Positions 45,807 to 55,500 of a stretch of DNA of 64,000 bases are shown here, piece by piece; positions within the stretch are counted from its first letter, which is position 1; each line of letters starts with the position of its first letter. Origin of the DNA: Prorocentrum cordatum (lineage: Eukaryota > Sar > Dinophyceae > Prorocentrales > Prorocentraceae); assembly GCA_963575745.1 (NCBI GenBank), contig CAUYUJ010001309.1, positions 1 to 64,000 of the forward strand. Reading direction: 5' to 3'. The translations under genes and the position numbers were made by a program. The notes under the pieces were generated by a model. The model searched no databases and had not been told where the DNA came from. It saw only the letters and a program-made list of their open reading frames with translations.

Positions 45807-48749
45807 TTAGGTAGGTCGCAGCAGAGCGCACGCCACCTTAGCAGCAGCTCTCGTCAGGGCAGCGCAGGCAGCTAGTTCACAGCAGGTTACCGTGCTACCT
45901 GGAGGCAAGCTCATCGCCTCCTCGGCCACATCGTGCCAATGGGAGCTGTGCGAGCTGGTGCAGGAGGAAGAGGAGGAGGAGGAGGAGGAGGAGGAGATGG
46001 GAAAATCAACCTGCACGCTGGAACCCCTACCTACAACGCCAATCTGAAGCCACCACCCACCTCCACATCCTTCATTACTGACACCCCCATCGAATGCACC
46101 ACGGAGAGCAGTCTTACGAGTACTGAGGAACTGATCATATGCAAACCAGCGAGTAATAGTTTGGCCACCTCTGGCCTCCCACGACAATCTATCCGCACGT
46201 TCATTACCCTCACGAAAGAAATGCTTATACATATTCTGTCCCGATGCAGGTGAGGTCAGTCCCCATCCAGACAGCATCGATACCGTATTTTGTAGTGTTC
46301 CCACCAGTCGTACATACTGCTTGTTGCGAATCTGCCACTCACCACACATCCAGTTAACAACCGTCTTACTATCTCCCAAAATCTCCATCCCAAGACGCTC
46401 AATATTCTCACACCTCCACTCCGTTTCATTCTCATAATTAGCGGCAATACGTTTGCTAATCCTCTCATTCATCTCTCTCTCCTCCTCCCCCTCCGCCTTC
46501 ACGCGCCTCACACCAGGTGGCCTGGGTAAAACAAACAAGTCGAACAAGTGTTGCATGCCAATCACCGTCAGCAAATGTTTGCAATATTTCTCTCGGGACC
46601 CAGCGGAGCTGTCGAACGAGAGGTACCACTCACAACAAAAGAGATCGCACAAACACCAGTCCCACACAGTATGTCCACGGGCAGGTGCGCCCATGCTCAC
46701 GCGTGTGAGATGCTTCCTATCTTTTGCAGGCAACGCTAGAATACATGTGTCACGATGTTCCGTCCACTTCCCCCTTCCATGTAGCATGGCCAGCCTAGAT
46801 ATCATCCATTCACGTGACATGTCCGACTCCTCAGGTATGGCAGGCTGATCATCCGTTGTCCGCCGACGACAGCCACTCGACATCTGGGAGATCTGAGATA
46901 CATGAGATGCATGAGGGGCCGCCGCCACCGCCATCGCCCGAGTTTTCCTCTGACGCCGATTTGGTACCGTCTCTCCCTCCTCCTCCACTGTGTGTGTCGT
47001 GTATCTCCTCATACGAATACTTGCAGCAACTGAGACATCCTTAGCCCAATCCCAACAACGAAATACCCATATCTGCACCGCACTTCGGAATCCAAGCTCA
47101 ACAAAACTCTGTCGTCCAACTTTGTGTCGCCTACGTTGAAACTCAGACCAGCCTTCAGTTCTCCGCTTGCGTAGACCTGACATTAACGCCAGGCATCTAC
47201 CTTCAAAAGAGTGAACAGCAGCAATGGTGTAATAGTCGGGCGTTCTGCCCTCACAGTTGAATAATAATGCAGCAAACACTTTAGCTTGATAACGAGTAAA
47301 TCTCTCAGCCAAATCAATCCCAGAGCAGCGATAATAAGCGAGTTCCCCAAAGAACATCTTCTGGGCTTTCTGGCGCATGGCCTCTGAATCCGAGTGGTCC
47401 TTCCAGGTCTCCTCCAGAGTGGCTCCCAGGATCTCAAACGACTGAACACGCGGCAGGACCACTTCTCGGGCCCCAAGAGCAGCGTCACTAGACGGCACCA
47501 GCACACGGATATCCTGCTCGGGGGACGGCGGGATGCCAGGCGGCGCCCCAAAGTAAATATACATCAAGGATTTCGGCTTCCAAGTCATTCCTGCATTCAT
47601 CAGCGGGATACTCATGTCACGCACCATCAACTCGAGGTCAGTGCGGGTCTTCGCATACAACAAAAGATTATCTGCCCAGAAACTGTGGGTCATACGCTCA
47701 CCGTTGAACATGCGCTCATCATTTTCCAATTTGATACCGTACTGCGTATCCTGCCTCCACCTGTCGATCACATCTCTCCAGAGTACAATAGAAACTGCTA
47801 GAAAAATCATCGGCCCCTCCACTCCTCCCGTTCGAATAGATTTGTCCCAAGAGACCGCTGAAGATGCCTCGATGCCCTCGAAGCTGGCCACGCACTGATT
47901 ATCCATCATGGGTTCAATCAACGCCTCAATGAGATCAGCTGGTATGTCAAGAGCACGAAGACAGCGCATGGCGAGGCACGGAGTCACATTATCGAATGCT
48001 TGTAAAATATCAAGGTTGGCAAGCCACAAACTGTCTCCTTTGCCCCGGACAGCGGAGTGCTGGCTGAGCCTTTTGGCAACGCTGGTGATTTCCGATGTTT
48101 TCCGTCTCGATCTGAATCCGTACAGGCATACATAGTGTCGGTGCTCCTCAATCCTCTTCCCAATCATCATCACAATACATGTCATGTACCATTTCATAAG
48201 ACACGACTGTAGACATAGTACACGTGTATATGTCAAATGTTGTATGTCCATTTCTTTAGGCATGAGCGTGGCAGCTAGTTGACGCCAACTGTCGGGGCAA
48301 CATAACCTGCGGGAGTACACACCTTGGAAGCTCACCAGAACACGTCGAACAGATGCCCACGAGAGCTGTTTCAACATCGTGACAGTCACGTTGTCGGGAC
48401 CTGGGGCCTCTCCCGTGGACAGCTTCGCCCTCGCCCGCAGCAGGAGCGACATCGAGAACACCTCTGAGGATCCGCTTCCCGAACATAGACCACGCAGCGA
48501 CTGTAGCTCACGAAGGGTCACCTCCCTGGCCTCGGGGTCCTCCACCTTAGACTTCATGTGCCCCAATATCTCGTCCCCCCACTCCTCGCGGTTCTGGGAC
48601 TCCATCCCGGGAACTCGTAGAGCTTCCTCGTGCAATGCGGGCGCGGCAATCTCGAATTGCGCGCGCGAGGGCGCAGTCTCATGAAGGAGGACGTGGAGGA
48701 GAAGGAGGAGAGAAGGAAAAGCACCTCTGGGAAGGAATAATAGACACAC
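45807..48749 (-). CDS. Reverse transcriptase with C-terminal circularly permuted RNase H
   Basis: An intact ~980-codon frame. RT domain: STGEAPGPDNVTV (about 111-123), WRQLAATLMPK, motif A LANLDILQAFDNV (D247, D253), motif B RTGGVEGPMIF (about 307-317), motif C SFWADNLLLY, where YxDD reads WADN (D360, N361). Thumb-like and unassigned regions follow to about 780. RNase H motifs then appear out of order: LGDSKTVVNW (D793, normally third), HFFREGNERADRLSWEA (H843, D853, normally last), and only then RGAFDGGVSNEGCGGGWW (D887, normally first) and TVTCCELAACAAL (E957, normally second). A poly-Ser run (about 918-930) from a TCC microsatellite interrupts the loop before E957. No EEP domain. The GTG at 48749 is only the frame edge (stop at 48779-48777); the first ATG is codon ~49 (about 48605), so the start is uncertain. 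Likely role: reverse transcription with RNA removal for this element. Confidence 0.85.
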   Translation of the reverse strand: MCLLFLPRGAFPSLLLLLHVLLHETAPSRAQFEIAAPALHEEALRVPGMESQNREEWGDEILGHMKSKVEDPEAREVTLRELQSLRGLCSGSGSSEVFSMSLLLRARAKLSTGEAPGPDNVTVTMLKQLSWASVRRVLVSFQGVYSRRLCCPDSWRQLAATLMPKEMDIQHLTYTRVLCLQSCLMKWYMTCIVMMIGKRIEEHRHYVCLYGFRSRRKTSEITSVAKRLSQHSAVRGKGDSLWLANLDILQAFDNVTPCLAMRCLRALDIPADLIEALIEPMMDNQCVASFEGIEASSAVSWDKSIRTGGVEGPMIFLAVSIVLWRDVIDRWRQDTQYGIKLENDERMFNGERMTHSFWADNLLLYAKTRTDLELMVRDMSIPLMNAGMTWKPKSLMYIYFGAPPGIPPSPEQDIRVLVPSSDAALGAREVVLPRVQSFEILGATLEETWKDHSDSEAMRQKAQKMFFGELAYYRCSGIDLAERFTRYQAKVFAALLFNCEGRTPDYYTIAAVHSFEGRCLALMSGLRKRRTEGWSEFQRRRHKVGRQSFVELGFRSAVQIWVFRCWDWAKDVSVAASIRMRRYTTHTVEEEGETVPNRRQRKTRAMAVAAAPHASHVSQISQMSSGCRRRTTDDQPAIPEESDMSREWMISRLAMLHGRGKWTEHRDTCILALPAKDRKHLTRVSMGAPARGHTVWDWCLCDLFCCEWYLSFDSSAGSREKYCKHLLTVIGMQHLFDLFVLPRPPGVRRVKAEGEEEREMNERISKRIAANYENETEWRCENIERLGMEILGDSKTVVNWMCGEWQIRNKQYVRLVGTLQNTVSMLSGWGLTSPASGQNMYKHFFREGNERADRLSWEARGGQTITRWFAYDQFLSTRKTALRGAFDGGVSNEGCGGGWWLQIGVVGRGSSVQVDFPISSSSSSSSSSSCTSSHSSHWHDVAEEAMSLPPGSTVTCCELAACAALTRAAAKVACALLRPT

Positions 48750-48789
48750 CAGACCGAGTTCAGGCGTCTGGACACTTCATCACCATCTC

Positions 48790-49190
48790 TAAAAAATTCA
48801 CAGAGTACGAGTAGTTGTTCGGCCCCAACGCTCATAGTAGACTGATCTCAGGCCTCTAGATACTGTGAACTAGCGCGCCTGATTATTTCCTTCCCATTGC
48901 TGCGCCGAACAGCTCTGTAGCTCATCTGCAGCTCGAGTTAAATCAAGAAGAGCATCACCATCTCGAAAAATTAGCAGAGTACGAGTAGTACTTCAGCCCC
49001 GGCGAAGATAGCAGATCGAAATCAGGCGTCTAGATACCGCAGACTATCGCGCCTGATGATTCCATTCACATTCCTGTGCCGAAAAGCTCTGTAGCCCATC
49101 TACAACTCGAGTGAAATCAAGAAAAGCATCACCATCTCGGAGAACAAAAGAGAAGCAAACCAAGACAATATTTTATATATATATATATTC

Positions 49191-49233
<43 letters not shown>

Positions 49234-49239
49234 TGTATA

Positions 49240-49307
<68 letters not shown>

Positions 49308-49444
49308 ACGCTGATAGCAGACCGAGATCAGGCGTCTATATACGCAGACTATCGTGCCTGATGATTTCCTTCCAATTTCTGTGACAGAGAGCTCTGCAGC
49401 TCATCTGCAGCTCGAGTAAAATCAAGAAACTCATCAGCATTTCC

Positions 49445-49477
<33 letters not shown>

Positions 49478-49909
49478 ATTAGTTTTGCGGACCTAGCTCG
49501 AGTAGTAGACCGAGCTCAGACCTCTAGATGCTTGAGACGAAGGCGCCTGATCATTCTGAACGATTAGGTGTGCATACCAGCTCTGTAGCGCTCCTGAAGC
49601 TCGAGTTAAGCACAGAAAACTGACAGCTATCACGATGACCTAAAACAGCCGATCCCGCGGAGTGCTTTTTGGCAGTAATAGGTACCCGATCGACCTGAGA
49701 TTAAGACGGCGAGCGAGAATAAGATCGAATATGAGGAAGAAAAAAATTAGAGCTCTAACGACCTGTTGAATTTCGAGAAAATCGAATTTAACAGGTCAAA
49801 AATTCCCAAAACTTCCGTCGAATTTGTTTTGCCAACTAGCCCCCCAGCGCGCCAGAATTACTCTTCTAACTTCGCCGCTAACGCTCTTAAGGAATCTCTA
49901 CAAGTCAAT
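48790..49909 (-). repeat. Right terminal inverted repeat arm
   Basis: The inverse of the left arm, longer because of extra ~150-bp subunits and inserted tracts: (AT)n at 49165-49242, A60 at 49243-49302 and A28 at 49445-49472. Subunits carry CTCATCTGCAGCTCGAGTTA, CAGCTCTGTAGC and TCAGGCGTCTAGATAC. The outer part has the hairpin GACCTGTTGAATTTCGA / TCGAATTTAACAGGTC (about 49760-49797). Confidence 0.85.
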
Positions 49910-49910
49910 T

Positions 49911-50386
49911 AGCTGAGCACGAATAGTGTTTCGGCTTCAGCGCTGATAACGTACCGAATTCAGGCGTTTAGATACTTCAGACTATCGCGCCCGATACTTT
50001 CCTTCCGATTGCTATGCCAAAAAGCTCTGTGGCTCATCTGCAGCTCGACTTATGTCAAGAAGCGCATCATCATCTCCAAAAACATAAGTAGAGTACGAAT
50101 AACTTCGCGAACCTAGCTCGACTGGCAAACCGAACTTAGACGCCTGGATACCAGTCGAACGCGCCTGCTCTAAATCGATCAGGTGTGCCTACCAGCTCTG
50201 CAGCTGTCCTACTGCTTGAAATAACTTAAGAAAACCGACAGCACCTGTCAAGATGACCGAAACAGCCGATCCTGCCGGAGTGCTTTTGGGCAATAATAGG
50301 TATTCGATCGAGCTGAAATTAAGACAGCGAACGGGAATGAGATCGAATACGAGAAGAAAAATACTAAAGCTCTAACGACCTGCTGA
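49911..50386 (-). repeat. Second, partial copy of the right arm
   Basis: A direct repeat of the right arm from the subunit level (AGTACGAATAACTTCGCGAA, GGTGTGCCTACCAGCTCTGC, AACAGCCGATCCTGC-GGAG, AATAATAGGTA-TCGATCGA) to AAGCTCTAACGACCTGCTGA. It stops where the first copy enters its hairpin. It starts flush with the outer end of the first arm. Confidence 0.85.
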
Positions 50387-50482
50387 CCTCTTTTCCCCAT
50401 ATCCTAAGATGGGGTTCTTGTTATTACTTGGACGCCTCCTACTCACTCTCCCTCCTCCTCTTTCCTCCTCCCCTCCTCCTGT

Positions 50483-50667
50483 GTCCTCATACTCAGACCT
50501 ACTCATACTCAAACTTATTCATACTCAGACTTACTCATACTCAGACCTACTCATACTCAGACTTACTCACACTCAGACATACTCAAACATAGACTTACTC
50601 ATACACAGACTTACTCACACCCAGACGTACTCATACACAGACTTACTCATACCCAGACTTACCAAGC
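50483..50667 (+). repeat. ACTCATACTCAGACTT short tandem repeat
   Basis: Units of CAGACTTACTCATACT/CACT repeated about 11-12 times, adjoining the 153-bp satellite. Confidence 0.9.
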
Positions 50668-51625
50668 GGGGCGCTGGTTTCAGCACTCCTAAGGGGAGCC
50701 GCCAGGGGTGGTTGCACGGGCTCGTTCGCGGCCATTTTGTGGGGATGTCTCAGGCGGTTTGCTTGTTTCTGGGCCCAACATCCTTCGCTTGGAGAGCAGA
50801 TTGTGAGGATGTCTCAGGCGGGGCGCTGGTTTCAGCACCCCTAAGGGGAGCCGCCAGGGGTGGTTGCACGGGCTCGTTCGCGGCCATTTTGTGGGGATGT
50901 CTCAGGCGGTTTGCTTGTTTCTGGGCCCAACATCCTTCGCTTGGAGAAGGCGGGGCGCTGGTTTCAGCACCCCTAAGGAAAGCCGCCAGGGGTGGTTGCA
51001 CGGGCTCGTTCGCGGCCATTTTGTGGGGATGTCTCAGGCGGTTTGCTTGTTTCTGGGCCCAACATCCTTCGCTTGGAGAGAAGATTCTGAGGATGTCTCA
51101 GGCGGGGCGCTGGTTTCAGCACCCCTACGGGGAGCCGCCAGGGGTGGTTGCACGGGCTCGTTCGCGGCCATTTTGTGGGGATGTCTCAGCGGTTTGCTTG
51201 TTTCTGGGCCCAACATCCTTCGCTCGGAGAGCAGATTGTGAGGATGTCTCAGGCGGGGCGCTGGTTTCAGCACCCCTAAGGGGAGCCGCCAGGGGTGGTT
51301 GCACGGGCTCGTTCGCGGCCATTTTGTGGGGATGTCTCAGGCGGTTTGCTTGCTTCTGGGCCCAACATCCTTCGCTTGGAGAGCAGATTGCGAGGATGTC
51401 TCAGGCGGTGCGCTGGTTTCAGCACCCCTAAGGGGAGCCGCCACAGGCGGTTGCACGGGCTCGTTCGCGGCCATTTTGTGGGGATGTCTCAGGCGGTTTG
51501 CTTGTTTCTGGGCCCAACATCCTTCGCTTGGAGAGCAGATTGTGAGGATGTCTCAGGCGGGGCGCTGGTGGCAGCACCCCTAAGGAGAGCCGCCAGGAGT
51601 GGTTGCACGGGCTCGTTCGCGGCTG
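50668..51625 (+). repeat. 153-bp tandem satellite, 7 units
   Basis: Units begin GGGGCGCTGGTTTCAGCACC (near 50668, 50818, 50947, 51107, 51257, 51409, 51558) and carry two GATGTCTCAGGCGG boxes, AGCCGCCAGGGGTGGTTGCA and CCCAACATCCTTCGCTTGGA. The unit near 50947 follows a ~20-bp deletion. High identity implies recent expansion. Confidence 0.97.
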
Positions 51626-51980
51626 AAAAAAAGGCCTGGCAGCTGAGGAGGGAGGATGAAGAGGAAGAGGCTTGCATTCAACCATACTCAAAGCTCACTC
51701 TGACTCATACGCAATCACTCGCATTAGGGGTCACTCGTCTTCGTCGGCCCGTGGACGCGCCATTGTAGTCGACCGCTCATGAGGAGACGCTCACCACGGC
51801 ACGACATAAAACATGAGATGCACCTATGGGGAGCTCCACGCAGTGAGTACTGTACATCCTCGCGACAATAAGGTTTCCTCACGTGATCTCGGAAGGTCAA
51901 CATCATTCAAAAAGTTGCACGGCGAATAGCAAACGAAGGGAGACAGGCGACAAGCAGCATCAAAAAATATGGATTTGCCA
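51625..51980. other. Unassigned flank
   Basis: Sequence between the satellite and the LINE-B copy 3 tail. No gene or repeat recognised. Confidence 0.4.
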
Positions 51981-53490
51981 TGAAACGCCCGCAAGACCTT
52001 GAAAACCGTTTCTGGCCTTGAAATGGCTGCCAATCGCATAGCCAGAAGCGACAAGAGAGAGGAAAAGAAGGGAGGAGAAGGGAAGGGGGCGGAAAGAGAG
52101 CGAGGAGAACGAGAAGGAACGAGAGGCGCCGGACACGCAACGATGAAAACAGTCCCTGCTGCGCTCCGCACAGAGCACAGGATGGGGAGAAGGCGAGAGA
52201 AAAAGGGACAACGGACGACAGCAACAGCAGAACAACAAACGAAGGCCGATGCGGGACGCAACAGCAGCAGGCAGGAGGGAGGAAGCGGACGAAGGAATGG
52301 AGAGAGAGAAAGGAGCAGGGGGGGGAGATAGAAATGAGGAAGATAAGCCGCGCCAGTCGCGACACCCGCGAAGAAGATAGAAGGCGAGCGGGACGCGAGA
52401 CGAAAACGTGGAGCTCCAAACATCGCAATAGCAGGCCCGCGCACGGAGGAGGCGAAAGCGCCCTTGAAATCTTGAAACCGAAGCTGCGCTATATCCGCGT
52501 CACGCCACAGCAGAATATGTAATCTGCCGACTGGAAAAATGGGCCCTCCGCCAGCGTCGGGAGCCCCAGGCGGAAGAACAGAGGAAGCCAATCGTGACTG
52601 CAAGATTCACCGAAGAGACCATGCACATTCTGTCGCGCTCTCGCCCGGTGGGCGGGCTCTGAAATTCTTGGCATTCATTTTGATACGAAGCTGATTCATG
52701 CTGTCGACAAATGCAGATCTGGTGCCTCGTACAATCTTCTTCGAACCAGCCGTTTTCACAATGATGCTGAACTGATTTGTCCATTCAAAGCGCACATTTT
52801 GTCGTATTGAAAACTGCACGAAAGCTGCAAGCCACGCGTCGTCGGCGGTGCTGGCTCCTCTGGACGCGTCGCTGCGGAGGCTTCCTCCTCTGTGACAACC
52901 GGCGCAACAACCTTCCATGCATTCAGGTCATCAACTGTAAACTTCTTCAAACCCAACGGGAACGCGCTGCTAAATAAGAACAAAAAAACAAATATTCCAT
53001 AAGGATGGGCCGGCATAAATGCCATGACACCATGTCTTGCAATGGAAAAGGCTCGGACTCCTGCCCTACCAACCGCGCAGAACGACAGCGAAGCCAGCTT
53101 CGACAATTGCTTTAGACGCCAAAAAACCAGAAATTATAACATAAACGATTTCGTTCCAACTGATCGAAAACACCAAACACATCAAAGCAAAAGAAAGCAA
53201 CCCGGGAAAAAAACAGAGAAACACAAAAGCCAAGAGAACGCGTCCCAAACGCCGCGCTGCTGGCGATATGCAAACTGGTGCGGGGCCAAACGCCCGATCC
53301 GTTCCATCCGAGAAATAAACAGCGCGCCCACAATGCTCTCGACTTTTGATAACTGGATCTAATGGAAACAGCCAATGACAGCACCAAAATGCAAACCATC
53401 GAAAATGTGTCACGATCGATCGCGCTAACAGTTCAGTGCACTGAATCCACGCCAACTCCGCGGTTCGAGAAACAAAATTCGGCAACACGC
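51980..53490 (-). mobile_element. LINE-B copy 3 with internal inversion
   Basis: Minus-strand remnants: CHWLFPL-type segment (about 53390), FCFDVFGVFDQ (motif A, about 53180), KFTVDDLNAWKVVAP (motif C, about 52950), then after a gap HDWLPLFFRLGLPTLAEG (equivalent to DDWPVSFPPRLPLASRPL of copy 1, about 52595) and the pyrimidine-rich 3' tail to about 52.0 kb. The segment 52597-52895 between them is the same element in plus orientation. No intact frame remains. Confidence 0.75.
52597..52895 (+). pseudogene. Inverted LINE-B RT C-terminal segment
   Basis: The plus strand reads TARFTEETMHILSRSRPVGG, EILGIHFDTKLIHAVDKC, LLRTSRFHNDAELI then CPFKAHILSY, and SHASSAVLAPLDASLRRL, matching in order the copy 1 segment from VQFDADKESFHILSR to SSSVLAPLDALLSRF. 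It is flanked on both sides by minus-strand LINE-B sequence, so the piece was inverted in place. Confidence 0.8.
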
Positions 53491-53629
53491 TGGTACGAGA
53501 TGATCAAAAAGAAAACAATTGCCGCACCGGATTGGAGCGTACTCTCGTTGAGCAATCAACCTACAATCATGCAAATACGGATCTGGAATCGGGAATTCAA
53601 TAGATTCTGTCGAATTTGCACTTCTGCCT

Positions 53630-54042
53630 TTGCCGCCTACGCTCTTTAGAAACTCTACGATTCACTCGCCTGCTTTCAAAACTGGGTTCGAAAACCATTC
53701 CAAATGGTCATGTCTTCATAACTCGAACTGGAAATTTTGCATTGTTCGGCATAACTCGACAAGCAAATCATGAAACGCGCTAATTTACGGTCTACACGTC
53801 TAAATTATGCAACTGAATCGAAAATACAGAAAATTTTGAACAAAACATCATGGTGACTTTCTCAACTCGAACTGCAAAAAACACTAAAAACTACTTGGCA
53901 AATGCGGAAACTTGTGTCAAAACTGAACCAAAAACTATTCGTGTCTATAATTGTTTCAACAATGCTTTCTGCTCACTATTTCTTCTCCTGCAGATCCTCC
54001 TCCACGAAACGATGACCTTGCGCGCGCAACTCGAAATCACAT
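53630..54042 (+). mobile_element. Fragment of the inverted-repeat RT element (arm plus RT N-terminus)
   Basis: Diverged arm subunits (TAACTCGAACTGGAAATTTT ... TTGTTCGGCATAAC ... AACGCGCTAATTTACGG) lead into a plus-strand coding stretch, ILLHETMTLRAQLEIT, which matches VLLHETAPSRAQFEIA at the N-terminus of the RT at 48.7 kb. Matching ends at about 54042. At its left edge a CTTTGCCGCCTACGCTCTTTAG segment matches the outer arm end in the opposite sense. Confidence 0.7.
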
Positions 54043-54099
54043 GAAATCACCTCGCCGAAAAACAATGAATCGTCCCAACCAACGGTAACCAACACCGAC

Positions 54100-54205
54100 T
54101 GTAATACTTGGGAATTCATCTCGTCGAGCTTTACGCGAGGTCTCGTTGGGTGCAATGCTTGGGAATTGAAACTCGTCGAGCTTTACGTGAGGTCTCGTAA
54201 GCAAA
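54100..54205 (+). repeat. ~55-bp direct repeat
   Basis: CTTGGGAATTCATCTCGTCG and CTTGGGAATTGAAACTCGTC begin two copies, each followed by GAGCTTTACGYGAGGTCTCG. Confidence 0.85.
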
Positions 54206-54694
54206 AAAATACATACATGTAATCAAACAAACCCAAATATGTCGCAACGCGACACATAAGGAGCATTTTTTCTATACGTGGTGTCTAGAAAACCTGATTA
54301 ATCAAATGCATGATAACGTCGCTTGATATTTCACTTTTCTTTCTCCCTTTTTCTCGTTCTCGAAATCATTATCATCATCATAAACATCATTGTCATCACC
54401 ACCATGATAATCAAGGCGTCCACCAACATCAACAGGCAACGTGTCGTCTTGTATGTGCTCCCCATCGTGCTCTCAAACCAAAATCAACGAAAACTTATAT
54501 GTTTCCAAAATCACGTCATTGTAAAATCACACAATAAAAATAAACCTGACAATAACAATCGATCTCACCACACAACAAGAAATCTGACCGAACTCGAATA
54601 AAATTGCGAAACAAATCCCAACTCGGAAATTATCGAAATAACATTCTGAATAACTTTCTAACTGTTAATATAAGAAATTCAATTCAGACAAATG

Positions 54695-54934
<240 letters not shown>

Positions 54935-55379
54935 GTAAATCTGTCGACCTGCTCGATCAAAACTCCTACTAATAATTGATTCATGTCACGGAATCATATG
55001 CCAAAAACTGAATCTACATGCTCAAGATATATGTGAAACTTAAAATGAGGGCACTGTTAAGATGAAACGGCCAAACTTCGCCCCAACAGAAAAAAAAACA
55101 TGCCAAACGGTAATACCATATTCTCAATATTTAAAACCAAAAATTGAAACATCACACTTAAAATTGCGGAAAAATACAATTCTAATCGAAAAATATAACC
55201 TACCAACCATTTCAATTTAAAAACTATTCAATATTCCCATGAAAATTGATTTAAGGGAATTCAAAAATTGTGAGAAAAAAACCAAGAAACAAAACCCTGA
55301 TGGGAAAAATATAAAAAATACTGCTTGCACCATGGGACAATCAAAAAAACAGAACATAAACAAAAATACTACAGAAACA

Positions 55380-55500
55380 AAAAAACTAGTTTTCAGAATA
55401 TCTGCAATACGAACACAATCTATCTTGCACCTCATTCATCAACCGAACTAATCCGCAACAACATCTGATTATGATGATTCGTTTTTGCGACAAAGAAAAA
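55380..55500 (-). repeat. AT-rich dispersed repeat E, copy 1
   Basis: AGAATATCTGCAATACGAAC, ACAATCTATCTTGCACCTCA, TTCATCAACCGAACTAATCC and GCAACAACATCTGATTATGA recur in diverged form at 60.07-60.18 kb (ATCTGCATTACCTGGACTAA, TAATCTATCTTCAAGCCGTA, TTCATCAACCGGAATAATCC) and partly at 60.58-60.65 kb (AACTAATCTGCAACAACATC). The minus-strand frames share V-D-E...K-I-D...D-I/F-L-K, so the repeat may derive from coding sequence. Confidence 0.65.

Larger units (their letters stand above)
44596..49909 (-). mobile_element. Inverted-repeat-flanked retroelement (RT with permuted RNase H)
   Basis: The left arm (from 44596) and right arm (to 49909) are inverted copies of one another, and between them lies one uninterrupted RT frame (48749-45807, minus). 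Outer ends match as ATTGACTCGTAGAG / ATTGACTTGTAGAG, then AAGAGCGTTAGCGGCGAAG and CTGGGGGGCTAGTTGGCAAA. Matching resumes at GAGCTACAGAGCTGGTAGGC. There is no EEP endonuclease, integrase or tyrosine recombinase between the arms. Overall ~5.3 kb. No target-site duplication is evident. Alternatives: a non-autonomous foldback element that captured an RT gene, or a coincidental nesting of repeats; the separate arm-plus-ORF fragment at 53.68-54.04 kb argues against coincidence. Confidence 0.75.

Noticed and set aside
50700-50900. GCGGCCATTTTGTGGGG as a spliced-leader relict
   Set aside because: Only GCCATTTTG matches. It is inside the 153-bp satellite and diverges from the leader immediately after.
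53975-54010. CTTCTCCTGCAG as a 3' splice site before the RT N-terminus
   Set aside because: The equivalent position of the intact copy (about 48690-48720) lacks the CAG, so the similarity is just pyrimidine richness.
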